Assembly: GCA_026545765.1 (NCBI GenBank)
Contig: CM048840.1
Location: 83,356,877-83,420,876 of the forward strand
Length of the DNA stretch: 64,000 bases
Direction of reading: 5' to 3'
DNA from: Plantago major
Lineage: Eukaryota; Streptophyta; Magnoliopsida; Lamiales; Plantaginaceae
The notes beneath the pieces are model-generated. The model was not told the origin of the DNA. It saw only the letters and a program-made list of their open reading frames with translations, and searched no databases. Every line of letters starts with the position of its first letter. Positions within the stretch are counted from its first letter, which is position 1. Shown one piece after another: positions 10,011 through 22,197 of this stretch. The position numbers and the translations under genes were made by a program.

Positions 10011-13000
10011 ATGAAGAACAAAGATGGAAAACCAAACCAAGCAGATAAAAGTTTTACATCAGTTCCCATGGCTATTACAATTTTTGTGCTATGTGGGTTA
10101 TCATTTTATATCGGTGGGATCTTTTGTGCTGAAAAGAATAAAGTTGAAGTTCAAGAAACCACTAGAGCAGTTCAAGTACCTGTGCAAACTGCATCAGGCC
10201 CTCTCCAATTAAAACCTGTGAACTTCCCCGAGTGTAGTGCGGATTTGCAAGATTACACACCATGTACTGATCCAAAGGTATTGTCTTTATTCATTTCATG
10301 ATTTTTAGACCATTTCTTTTAAACACCAAAATAGTGTGTATTTATATATGGTATTGGTGCAGAGGTGGAAAAAGTATAGTTTTCATCGGCTTTCATTTTT
10401 GGAGCGCCATTGTCCACCAGTGTCTGAAAAGAAAGAGTGCTTAATTCCACCACCTGATGGTTATAAGTCACCGATCAGATGGCCAAAGAGCAGGGATGAA
10501 AGTTGGTACAGGTATGAACCACTTCATGTTGTGGCAAATTAGAATTTATGAGGGCTGCTGCTTGCCCAGGGATTTATAAGCACCTCAAACAGCTCTTTTA
10601 CAAGTACCTAAAAGCTATATTACCCAGACTCGGCCGAAGTACCTTGACTGGTGCGTATCGGCGTGTTCGACATGGCTATGTCATGACAAAAAAAAAAAAA
10701 AAAAAAGTAAAACAATTTTTGGCCTTTAAGAAAATGTTTAAGCCTATTTATGTATTTACAGAGAATTGATGAGTCTGGAGTAACATAGCCAAAGTGGAAC
10801 TTGATATTCCTGCAGCCATAAACTTGTTTAAAACATAGCAGAAGTTGTAGAAAAAAATCTGCATACCCCCCACCACCCCCCACCCCAACACCACCACCTC
10901 CCACACAACCCGTAGAGCGCGTCCTACTTTTGTAGGTGAATCTCATTTTCATTGTTTACATGTGCTTAGGAATGTCCCGTATGATTGGATTAACAAACAA
11001 AAATCAAATCAACATTGGCTGAAGAAAGAAGGGGATAAGTTTCTCTTCCCTGGTGGTGGTACTATGTTTCCTAATGGTGTCAGTCGTTATGTTGATTTGA
11101 TGGTAAAATTAATTCCAGAAATGGAAGATGGAACAGTCCGGACTGCCATTGATACTGGATGTGGGGTAAGTCCTATTAGTTTGCTTCAACCGTGTAATTG
11201 TGGAATTAGAAATTTAGTGTTTTTGTATACTGATTAGTATATTAATTACTTGATATCTCTAAATACTTTTCAGTCAAGAGTCACGACCGTACAAGGTTGT
11301 GTACACTCTAGTCATTGCTGCATGAGAGAGAGTTTACCCTTTATGGTCCACATTGTGAACCTTCTCTATCAAGTTCAACTATTAGTTATGTAGGATCAAG
11401 ATCCATATTCTGTTATGTTAGCCTCATATTCATATCTCAACTGTGTTATCTTCCTTTGTGCCTTGTCTGATTATGCTGCATACCTTTTGATGTAGTAACA
11501 CATTTTAGTATTATTTGAATGTATCAACTATATCTAAATTTTGATTATTCTGAACCAAATAAAATGAAGTGTTACTTGATAAATTTACTATGCATGACTT
11601 GTTATGTATTTGTGTATATGGGAATTTCAAAGTTTTTTCCCTTTTATTAGGTTGCTAGCTGGGGAGGTGATTTACTGGATCGTGGGATTCTAACTGTATC
11701 CCTTGCTCCGAGAGATAATCATGAGGCTCAAGTTCAGTTTGCTCTAGAACGTGGCATTCCTGCTGTTCTTGGCATCATCTCAACCCAGAGGCTACCATTT
11801 CCCTCAAACTCTTTTGATATGGCTCATTGCTCGAGATGTCTTATTCCATGGACTGAATTTGGTAATTGGGCCAGTAATTTGATCAACTAGAATAGAAAGT
11901 TAATATTGTTTCCTACGCACTTTTATAGAATATTCCTTTCTACTAGAGCTCTTCAACAATTATCATTTCAGGTGGAATATACCTTTTGGAGGTACACCGC
12001 ATTCTTCGGCCTGGGGGTTTCTGGGTACTCTCTGGTCCGCCAGTAAACTATCAACGTCGTTGGAAGGGATGGAATACAACTATTGAAGAACAGAAATCAG
12101 ATTATGAGAAGCTACAAGTTTTGTTAACATCAATGTGCTTCAAATTATATAACAAAAAAGATGATATTGCTGTTTGGCAAAAATTACCTGACAACAGCTG
12201 CTACAAGAAGCTTGATGCACCGGATTATTACCCTCCAAAGTGTGACGATGGTACTGAATCTGATTCAGCTTGGTACACTCCAATTCAGCCCTGTGTTGTT
12301 ACTCCAAACAAAAAGTACAAAAAGCTAGCATTGAAATCCCTTTCCAAGTGGCCTGAACGGTTGCATACTGCTCCTGAGCGTGTTTCTGATGTTCGTGGGG
12401 GGAGTGATGGTGCTTTTAAGCACGATGATAGTAAATGGAAGACAAGGGTAAAACACTACAAGAAGTTGCTTCCTGCAATTGGAACTGATAAAATACGAAA
12501 TGTGATGGATATGAACACTCTTTATGGAGGTTTTGCTGCTGCTTTGATAGGTTCTCCTTTGTGGGTCATGAATGTTGTCTCCTCGTACTCTCCAAATACA
12601 CTTCCGGTGGTTTATGACAGAGGCCTCATTGGAACATATCACGACTGGTAATATATCTACTGTGAAAATTGCATGCATGCTCCTTTTGTGTTATTATGGT
12701 TGAGTTGCTGGTCTTGCTTTTTATTGCTTGGAATCTCTTGCATGAGAACTGGTGGTTTCTTTCTGAATTAGTAGAAAGTTTTTGGTGATAAAAAGAACTT
12801 CACCAATTTGAATAGAAGAGGTTGCCTTGCTGAGTTGCATATACTCTGGGAACTTTCATGCAATTTTATGTGTTGATTGTGTCTTTTGCAACTCATCTGT
12901 CAGCCTATACTGACAATATGATGTATATATTAGGTGTGAGGCATTCTCAACGTATCCTCGGACATACGATCTTCTTCATCTTGATGGCCTTTTTACCTCC

Positions 13001-13368
13001 GAAAGTCACAGGTAAGACTCGTTTCACTCTTCCAGCACACTTCTCCGATCCCACCTCAACTTGTATATTATTACAGAAAGAAATCTTTTCACTCATTTTC
13101 CCCATAAAGGTAGGCTTCAATTTGATCAACTACATCCTTGTACAGGTGTGAAATGAAATATGTTATGCTGGAGATGGATCGCATTCTCCGGCCAAACGGG
13201 TATGCTATCATCCGGGAATCCAGCTACTTTGCGGATGCTATCTCTACATTGGCTAAAGGAATGAAATGGGGTTGTCGGAAAGAGCAAACTGAATACGATG
13301 TCGAAAATGAAAAGATATTGATATGCCAGAAGAAACTCTGGTATGCATCCAAGAAAAGTTCAAGATGA
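10011..13368 (+). CDS. Probable pectin-type methyltransferase, PMT20/PMT21 (ERD3-like) group; 7 coding exons, intact
   Basis: Exons are 10011-10277, 10363-10511, 10970-11165, 11651-11861, 11972-12647, 12934-13011 and 13146-13368. All introns are GT-AG and the exons join to exactly 600 codons (599 aa plus TGA) with no break. The product has a short cytosolic N-terminus, one hydrophobic segment at about residues 18-40 (type II membrane anchor) and a lumenal DUF248/Methyltransf_29 domain. The SAM-binding motif [13 protein letters not shown] spans the exon 3/4 junction (about residues 198-210). Other family signatures are [50 protein letters not shown] and EMDRILRP. Members are Golgi proteins thought to methylate cell-wall pectin. 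From memory it resembles Arabidopsis PMT21/ERD3 and PMT20 closely in sequence and length. It is the only intact gene in the window. Confidence 0.95.
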
Positions 13369-15730
13369 TGCTGAGAACTTGAAATCTCTCCGGAGACAAG
13401 AGGCATCAAGAATCACATGCATTATAGTTACGATGCAGGTAATACAGCAGAAGGTCTACACCACTCACAGAAATTATTTGTTCTATAAAAGTTTTGAGGC
13501 TTCAAATCATTAAATCTGGAGCACTGTTGATTTCCAACCAAATGTAACAAGATTATGGTTACAGGTTATCAGATACTTATAATGACTTTTTTACTTGATA
13601 TATTTTTCTAAGGGCTCTATGTACACTTAACTATATAGTATGTTGTTGTACTTCACTCATTATTATTACTTAATCTGTTAAAGCTGTGTAACATGCTTAG
13701 TTTGTAATTCTACCAATACTTATACTGTTGTTCTATTTGTCAATACTCAACTAGTATAGTATGTTGTTGCATTATCTCTTCAAGATTAGTAGTGAATAGT
13801 TGTTAGTTAGTACAATCTCTTAGCAGTAGCGGAGTCATGTAACTTCTCGTTGTGTTTTGCTATTTATGCGTGCATGAAGTAATGAAAAAGGCTATGAACA
13901 ATTTGGCCAAAATATCTCCTTTCTCTCTTAAGTTTCTGGAGCCAAGTTCCTTGCTCGAAAAGGGACAAACAATTACATTATCCTATCAAATTGGTGCTCT
14001 GGTCCTGAACCATGGCAAAAGTGTAACCAACCAAACCCAGTTAACCAAAATGACCCAGCTATTGCAGATCAAGAGGCTACGTTGAGTGAAACGGTGCAGT
14101 CCCTTCAGATGCATGCTGACGGTGTATGCGACTGCGAGCAGGTTGCATTAATTTCTCCAATGTAGGATATACTCTGGTGCTTTTGGCTACCATGAAGGAA
14201 GAGATGAATGAACGCCTACCAAAACCTGAGAAACCACCCGCCACACGACACCATAGCTCATCAATCCATAACCCTATACACAAGTTCCACCTCCACAATC
14301 AACTTCCAAAATCTCCAGCCTCCCCACTCAATCAAACCCCCAAAATTGCACCTCCAATGTTTTATTGGCACCATGAACCAAGACGTAGTTGGTAAAGATA
14401 CCCCACGTGCACTGCCGTCTAACTCAATGTTACTTTTGGCTAGTTCGACATCAATCCTCAGGCAGATATACAACTTATAGACACGGTTGTATAACTCCTA
14501 GACTAGTGCAACAATCATTCATGACTCCATGTTAATCACAAACAAACATGCATCTTATAAGCAACAACACATGAAAGAACATCAACACGCAACCAACATA
14601 GATGCTAAAACTATTCCACCGCATATAAACGATGCAATCAAAGGTCATGGCTAAGCCTTACATAAGCAAATTAGCCTAGAATGCTTGAAAGTAATTAAAC
14701 AAAGTTGTATTGAGAAAACATGATTGAAACAACTAAACCGTTAGAAAATTGTGAATGTCGACTCTTTGTTTCTCTTCCTTCGATCTTTTGAACTTGGTTT
14801 AGGTCTTCAATGGTTGCTGAATTGAATCTTCAAATTAGGGTTCTTCTTCCTCTCTTGATGGCTAGGGTTCTAGTGAAGTTCGAACCCCCTTCGATCTTGT
14901 GTTGCCTCTTCGTTGTTGTCTTTGTTTTTGTGACTTGAGGATGGCTTTATAGTGTGGAAACACTAAGAATTTAGCACTACAAATCCTAGAAAGTGGTGGA
15001 TCCATGGGCCAAAACGCGTGTAGAAATTGGGCCAGAATTGGTGTACAACGGGTTCTCTGTGGCCGTAGAACTCGACTGCGTTCCTCCTTCGATATGTTTT
15101 CTTCTCGGGCCAAATTCGAACGTCAATACTTCGTTATTTTGAAAAGTGGTCTTCTACAATGTTTTAGTACTTTGAAATGGTTGGTCACTTTGTCTCAATT
15201 GGATTCTCCTAGCTCTTCATACGGTTTTAAAGATCGTTGATTGGTCCATTATCGGATTCGCTATAAATATCTCATTTTTCATAGAAAATCGTTCAAATCC
15301 CCCAAAACTTAATCGTCACCTACAAAATGAGTAAGAAACCGATAAATGGCTATAATTGATATACATAATGATGAATACGAGTAAAAACTAAGGATAAAAC
15401 ATGCGTGTAAAGCTACATATTAAGTAGTCATCAATTATGAGCAAGTAGGTGAGCTAAATTATTTCCTTCTCTATGTATAAAACTGTAATCTATAGAATGA
15501 AACAAATAGGAGTCTGCTTGATTTCATCAATGATCAATGATACCACCAACTGGATTAAGAGAAGGAGAAGTAGTTTGTAATTGGCGAACAATGTTGAGAA
15601 AGTCACCTTCCAAGTATGACATTTGAAATAGAAAGGTATTTAGCAATCTCCATTGCTGTACAAGCTACCAAGGCTTCCGGGCTTTCAGAGCAGGTGATGT
15701 GTGGGAAAAATCTTCTTCTCCAGGCAATAA
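13369..15730. other. 3' flank of the methyltransferase gene and unassigned intergenic DNA
   Basis: About 13369-13850 is probably 3' UTR and downstream flank; AT-rich polyadenylation-like sequence is present but no site can be fixed. A 20-base motif around TAGTATGTTGTTG occurs near 13635 and 13757. Short open frames at 13852-14480 show no family I recognise. About 14500-15440 is non-coding, possibly an old retrotransposon fragment on the minus strand (a TGATGACTACTT start would lie near 15434), but I cannot show two ends or a target duplication. Confidence 0.3.
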
Positions 15731-18700
15731 CATAAAACACCTCTCAATTATCCGTTACCAGCGCGAAATCCCATCAATTATCAAAATTGCACCAAATCCC
15801 CCCAATTTATACTAAACACTGCGCGAAATCTCCTACCCGTCTAAGTTAACGGCGCGTTCTCACTACGCGAGTTTAGTGAGAGTTGTCTAGTGTTTCTTAC
15901 TGTAAAATATCTAAAATGCCCCCATTAAAACTTAGAACAAGCTTTCTATCTTCCAGGCTTCCTATTTATTCTTCTTTCATTTCTTTTTTTTTTTTTTTTT
16001 TTGCCTTTTGTAAATTTGTTTTAATATCTTAGAACCGATCGTCATTAACTTAGACAAGCTTGTTACTCTACCAAACTCGTCGACTTGCGATACACGATTC
16101 ATCGATGCTTCTATAGTAATATTTCGGCCGCAATTTTCATTTTTTGTCCAAATAAGAGTAACCATTGGAAGAATAATGTTTCGAATTACTATCAATAGTT
16201 TACTTTAAAATAACAATGGAACAACAATAATATAACAATGTGAACAATTAAAAATAATAAAACATTCATCTAAAATGAACAATTTCAACAACCATACACA
16301 GTTGCCAAACAGACACAAACATAACACAAAATAGACCTTCAAATGCCATAACAAAACAACTTGGTGCACGAAGTTTCCAGTGCAACAAAGTACCAAATTC
16401 ATACAACATTTGACTTGAATAGACAAAATGGTGGACCACACCTTGTAAATAATGTCATAAAGGTTCACCAACCAAACTAAAACAAAGTCCACAACTCATA
16501 GCAAACAACTAACATAATGCCGATGCTCATTCATAGCAAACAACCCAACACAAAAAAATGTATCAAGTCTTAGGAGGCCCTCTCTTTCTGTTTTGAATGT
16601 TTTTGAGTGCATCTACTTCTGTAGGCTTGGACTGCCTGGGCTTCTTTGGAGGTGGATTCCCACTTGGAGTAGAAGTCAGAGTACACTTAAATCCAACACA
16701 AGAAGATGGCACATGAGTTGCAATCCTATTCTCTTTACTTGTTGTAGCAAACGATGATTCACACGCAATAGGAGTAGACGTAGATGGCCTTCTTTTTGGT
16801 ATTGTTTGCTTCCTAATCGAACGACATCCAAAACCAACAATTGGAGGATTGAGTGGAGTAGATCTAGTTGGAGGAGCTTTGGGTCTCTCACTGTTTGCAG
16901 GTGGTGGCACCACATAAACATTGTTTCTTGGAGGCTATGAAATGTAAGAACCATTCTAAATATTAGCATCTTGTGTTAACCAAAGAGCAACTCTAAATCA
17001 CAGTGAATCACCTTGATTCTTACAGATTCAACTAAAATACTAAGCAATAATAAAAATAATTTTTTCCTCGAGCATAAATAGAAAAATCCAGCACCAATGA
17101 TAAACATGAATACAATATCACAATATACTCAATAACTCAAACACTTGATAAACTAGCACATGTTTGACACACACTTGTAGCAGTAACAGTAACAGTAACA
17201 TTTATAAGCATTAACCTTGGTTTTCACATGCTTCATCCATGTAGGAGTTTTGTTTGGTTGAGTTGGAACTTGCTTCACCATACTTGTTTGTGTAGCAAAA
17301 GTATTTGTTCCATGATTGCAATTTCCACCATTTGCAGTCTATAATTACATCATAATATAAATTATATGTATTAAATTAATTAAGAATAAATAAACTAAAA
17401 GTGAAATGTATAATACTATGCTAATTAATATTATTTACCCTTGAAGTAGGTCTTGTATGAGTTTGAGTAGCGGAAGCAGATGTTCCCTCATTATCATTTC
17501 CTTCATGTGCAGCATGGACATGAAGAAATAGTATAAGTTAAAAAACTAATGAAATAAAAAACTGAATTACAAAGCATTACCATTAATGAGAAATAGTGAA
17601 GGTATATGTATTGAAATTGAAATCAACACCCTGATTTACCGAATAATATTTGGACTTCTTGTGGATTGGATTTTTACAACTTCTTGCGTTGTGTCCTTCA
17701 CCAAAACACTTGCGGCAAGACTTCAACTCATTTTTCTTTGATACTCTATGTGGATCACGATCATTTCCATCCTTTCTCCTTGCCTTTTGTGGCCTGCCAA
17801 CCTTAACTTGTAATATTGGGGCCTGAATTAGTCCTTTCCCTGTATGTACATAGTATCTTGCTGATGGAACTGGATTGACATTGTAGTTATAAGTAGCCAA
17901 GTATCTCTCCTTAGAATAGCATTCATCGATATAGTCAGAACACTCATTCCTATGTAGATCAATGGCTGCAAGTGCATGGATGCATGGATATCCACGCAAT
18001 TGATATAACCCGCAGCTACAAGTTCTATCCACCAAACTAACACCCACAGTTTCACCATTGTTCTGAACTTGATAATTGCCACGTCCACCAGAAAGTTGCA
18101 TGGCAAAACCTTCCAAACTCTTGTTTTTCTTTCCTCATCTTCCTAAGTATATTAGGACATATTGTCCCTTCATACTTAAGCATACCTTCAAACTTACTTG
18201 TATCCTGCTCATTAACCTAGTTCTGATCCATTCCCACATAGATATGATTGGCAGATCCCTAGCAGCCAATATATAAGCGTTTAAACTCTCAGACATATTG
18301 TTCACTAGGGAACAACATTTCGTCCTAGTGGGGAAATGAGATCTAGCCCAATGTTCGGGATTAATGGAATTAAGCCATCTATAAGGAGTGACCTCATTCT
18401 CCTCAACTTCTGGATACAAGTCCTTTATCTCTTCCATGACTGTTTTCCATTCATCAATTGTGCTTACTGATGTTGCCCTCCAAAAAAATCCTCTTCATGT
18501 CCAAACCTCTGAATTTATCCTTGAAGTTATCATACATGTCTCACGCAAAACCTGTGCTCTGCTCCAGGTGGTAGCTGATCAACTGCATCAAGCAACCCCT
18601 TTTGTCTATCAGATATAAATGCCCATCCATTTGCTTGATAAGAACTATCTCTCTCAGTAAAATCCCCAGGAACCATGTCCAAGTGTCTCTACTCTCCGAC

Positions 18701-20461
18701 CCTACATATGCCATAGCAATGGGATACAAATTATCATTTGCATCTCTACCAATGGCTGATAAGAGATGACCTCTGTAAACACCCTTCAAAAAACATCCAT
18801 CTAGGCCTGTAATGGGCCTGCAACTGGACTTGAACCCAGTCTTCAAGGCTGCCAAACCAAAATACATTCTCTCAAATGCTAGTGGAGTCAACTCCTTATT
18901 CAATTTCATCTCACACTGAGTCCCTGGGTTCGTCATAACCAAAGTAGCACAATAATCCCACAGTTTATCATACTCTTTCTTAACATCACCCTTAACCAAC
19001 TCAAGTGCATACTTCCTAGCTCTATACATAATGAAAGTACTGGGACTAATTTTCATTGTATTCCAAAATTTTCTCTCCATCTGACCAATGTCCATGTTAA
19101 GCTGATCTCTAAACTCTTGCTGCATTCTCTTACCAATGTACTTGTAAGTAACCTGCGAATTTTTTATAGGTGCAGAGCATTTATGGCTACCTCTTAGGAC
19201 CTTCACTTGGAATGAGTTTGATTTCTTATACGATGAGGCGTGAATGTAGAAGTCACAACACTTCTCCTTGCAATAAGCATATATCTTTTTCTTTTCAGCC
19301 CTCTCAAGATCCAAATCCCACCCACTCCTCACAGCCCAATCTCTCAGTACCTCTCTATATACAACTCTACTAGGAAAAATCATACCCATTGTCATCTTAA
19401 ACAGATCCATATTTGGATAGTTTCTCTCCTTCCATTCTTCATACATTACCTGGTCCTTCTCTTCTTCATCATCAGACACATGTACCTTCTCTAATTCCTC
19501 ATCACTACCCGACTCATCCTCACTGTAGAAACCGTCAACAGCTCCTACATAGAAATAACTTGAGATGTTTTTTTTTAACACTGGAATTTCCGGAGATTGT
19601 ATCATTTGAAGTTGTTGGGCAAGGTGGTGTTGTATTGGTGGTTAAAGTATTGGCCCTTGTTTGTGTAGCGTTCTCATCATTGTTCCTTCTTGATGGTCCA
19701 ACATTATGAAGAGTCCTTCTTTCTGCCTTACTATTCTTTCTTGCCTCCTTCATCAACTTCTTTCTCATTGCTTCCTTCTTCCTAAGCAATTTATATTTCA
19801 TGTACTCAGCTAATTCATGGTCCTCTCCCCTTGTTGGAAAATATCATCATCTTGATTTCCTTCAAAGCCATCCGCCATCCATTCATCTTCAGACTCGATT
19901 ACATCTTCTATAATAGGCTCATCGGATGCATCGTCATCTTGAGTTCTGTGTGTCTATAATCATTTTTGTATATATTAGTTATCGATGTGAAAGTCAAGAA
20001 TATAAATTTTAAAAAAATGCGATAAAAAAGTTATACTATCTATTAGTGACTTACATGATAGTCATGTGTCTGCTCTTCATTATCGAAGTTATCTTCCGTT
20101 GGAATTTCTGCATGTCTTTCCATAGTTCCATCAGAAAAGTACTCCTCGAAATGTCCTTCGAGTGTGTTCATTACGGGTACCTGCACATGTGTGTACATAT
20201 ATATCAGAATAGGAGTTTATAAACAAAAATCCACTTCAAGCTAGATTTATTATGATACTTACATCATCATTTCTTAGCAAGGGAACATCATGTACATGGC
20301 TTCCCCTTTGTTTGTTGATTTGTACAGAAGCAAGGTCATCAATTGCATGAGACAAAGTACTGTAAAAAACTTGGGTATCCATGACACCCCATTCTGCAAC
20401 AAATTCGTCAACCTGATGATGTACTTCATTTTCCATGTTTTCCACCGCCATGATTGGTTGG
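15731..20461 (-). mobile_element. Mutator-like element (MULE), truncated at the right by copia copy A
   Basis: It contains a MuDR-type transposase on the minus strand (20451-16563). The left terminal region (about 15731-15960) has the GCGCGAAATC-type repeats and CG-containing motifs common at MULE ends, just outside the 3' end of the gene. The right side of the element, upstream of the transposase ATG, is cut off 10 bp from the ATG by the LTR starting at 20462. The right terminal inverted repeat is therefore displaced beyond the copia nest, outside the window. The exact left end is uncertain. Confidence 0.65.
16563..20451 (-). pseudogene. MuDR-type MULE transposase, multi-exon, decayed
   Basis: The minus-strand start is at 20451, with exons 20451-20263, 20180-20055 and 19953 onward. 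The main block 19605-18541 carries the N-terminal MuDR DNA-binding part and the start of the MULE catalytic domain (LDGCFLKG, then IAMAYVGSESRDTWTWFL). It continues in another frame at 18437-17583 with a SWIM zinc finger (CSCGLYQLRGYPCIH) and a CCHC-like knuckle (CRKCFGEGHNARSC). Proline-rich C-terminal exons lie at about 17520-17440, 17340-17215 and 16935-16563. The lesions I see are frame changes near 19830, 19560 and 18560 and an in-frame TGA at 18135-18137. The family catalyses transposition of Mutator elements; this copy cannot. Confidence 0.8.
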
Positions 20462-21135
20462 TGTTAGGAATATCTGTTTAGATTTTGATCAACAACCTAA
20501 TGACTTATCTTAGCACAGAAAGGTGGTTAGTACTCTTGGTTCACTTGAACACTGTAAAAGAGGAAAATCACTAAGTGTGTTAGTCTAGCAAATCTTGTAT
20601 AGAATGTTAGGTCTCTGAATGTAATTTTTATATCTTTGAAGAAGACCAAGAAGAAGGCATCCAGCAGGAGAGTTCAACAAATTTTGAAGTTTTGAAGACT
20701 GCACAAGATTGCTGAAGACGAAGGTCATCAGATACCTATGTCCAGATATCTTGAATAAACAAGTGTTTTTCAATAAACAAGTTTTGCAAAAGATATCTGA
20801 GAACACAAGGTTTCTAAACGAGGAAAAGTGCCTACAGATATCTACACTCAGATACCCTGGATAAAACTATGTTTCTGGGAAATAATGTTTCAACAGGTAT
20901 CTGGAGATGTGAAGGTTTCTGGAAAGGGACATGCAATGCTTCAGAAAGCGTGCATAGTTCCGTTGGCACTACAGGACAAAAATAGTACAATGCAATAAAT
21001 GTGCAGACAGAGACATCTGAACAAAAGAGGAAATCTCTGAAAAGAGACAACGTCTTCTGCAGTACTATTTACAGATATCAATAGTTTGAATTTCGTTAAG
21101 CCTAACGAATACTATTCAAACGACATGATTTTCAA

Positions 21136-21144
21136 CTATAAATA
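21136..21144 (+). promoter_or_regulatory. TATA box of LTR A
   Basis: CTATAAATA is conserved in position and sequence in all five LTRs (for example 36227-36235 in copy C). It places the RNA start at about 21170, so roughly the last 900 bp of the LTR would be R-U5 transcribed leader. Confidence 0.7.
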
Positions 21145-21561
21145 TCAACACTTAGAATGCTTGAAAAACACACCTTGAACTTACACACTGAACACGCCAA
21201 GAACTTACATCGACAAACTCATTCAAGCATATAAGCCTTCAATCTACTTATTCACTAGCTTACAGTTGCGACTAAGCTCTTGAATTCTAAGTAGCACGAA
21301 AGTTCTAAGTGTCCTGATCCTTAACAAGCATTCTTTTTTTGATGGAGTTGAATCAAAAGATCAATCAAGTATCTAAGTTTTGTTCTCTAGAACATTTAAC
21401 ATAGACTTGGGTCAGTAAAGAACATATCACCACACATTGTGAAGTGTGTTAAGTGATTCTGTTCTATCAAGTATTCTTACATAACTGAGAAAGTTATAAA
21501 GACTACTCACCTGACAAACTACCTTAACCAACACCTTAAACGGCGTGGAGTACAAGAAGTA

Positions 21562-21722
21562 CTTAGTTTGGGAAACTAAGGAATAACTCCAAGGTTACTG
21601 AGCATAGGAAGTACTTAGTTTGGGAAACTAAGGAATAGCTCAAAGGTTTCTGAGTACATGAAGTACTTGGCTGAGAAAGCCGGGGAATAACTCAGGGGGA
21701 ACACTTGGTTGGGAACCTAGTG
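21562..21722 (+). other. Array of four hairpins in the LTR leader
   Basis: Units of about 50 bp carry CTTAGTTTGGGAAACTAAG (21562-21580), the same sequence again (21614-21632), CTTGGCT-GAGAA-AGCCGGG (21666-21684, with G-T pairs that would be G-U in RNA) and CACT-T-GGTT-GGG-AACC-T-AGTG (21702-21722). Stems differ between units yet stay paired. The array lies downstream of the TATA box, so it would be in the transcript. Confidence 0.7.
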
Positions 21723-22081
21723 TATTTAGGAATCGAGAGAAGATATTTGTAAGGTGAACTCAATTATCTGTCTTAGTGGATTCTAGGTCTGAGAAAGGCC
21801 GAAGTGGATTAGTTGAAGGATTACGCCACCTTCAGATACCACTATAAAGATCAGTGTTATTTACTTTCTGCAATTTATTACTTGCTTTATTTACCTTGCT
21901 GAGTATTTACACATATCTTGCTGAGCACGTGCACTTATCACAGAAAAGTCTTCCGCTCTCTGAAATTAAGTATCAGATATCTTCACAGATATCTGAGAAA
22001 TTGTGTTTATCGACAAAAGTTGTAAAAGACTATTCACCCACCCCCTAGTCTTTTCCCTTTGCCGTTATCTGGACCAACAAG

Positions 22082-22093
22082 TGGTATCAGAGC
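22082..22093 (+). promoter_or_regulatory. Primer binding site of copy A
   Basis: TGGTATCAGAGC, the standard plant copia match to the 3' end of initiator tRNA-Met, begins two bases after the LTR. Confidence 0.9.
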
Positions 22094-22197
22094 GGGAGGT
22101 TCCCAAGCCTTCTGCACTGAACCTAGATCCCAGATAAGTGCCCACTAACTATTTTTCACCTACACTTGATTTGTCTGTTTAGTGTGTTTGCTGCAGG

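Larger units (their letters stand above)
20462..22079 (+). repeat. 5' LTR of copia copy A
   Basis: It begins TGTTAGGAATATCTG and ends GGACCAACA (TG...CA), 1618 bp. The same boundaries appear in four other LTRs in the window. It holds several exact AGATATCT palindromes (about 20752, 20791, 20838, 21973, 21985), a TATA box at 21136, and four hairpins at 21562-21722. Confidence 0.95.

Noticed and set aside
13852-14480. Short open frames downstream of the methyltransferase gene
   Set aside because: No recognisable motif, inconsistent frames, no splice logic; kept only as unassigned DNA.
14500-15440. Possible solo LTR on the minus strand (TGATGACTACTT start near 15434)
   Set aside because: No matching second end or target duplication could be found.
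21854-22048. Open frame in the LTR end (also at 25183-24938, 36919-37188, 51316-51585)
   Set aside because: Present in several LTRs, but it runs through U5 and C runs with no start context or conserved protein pattern; not reported as a gene.
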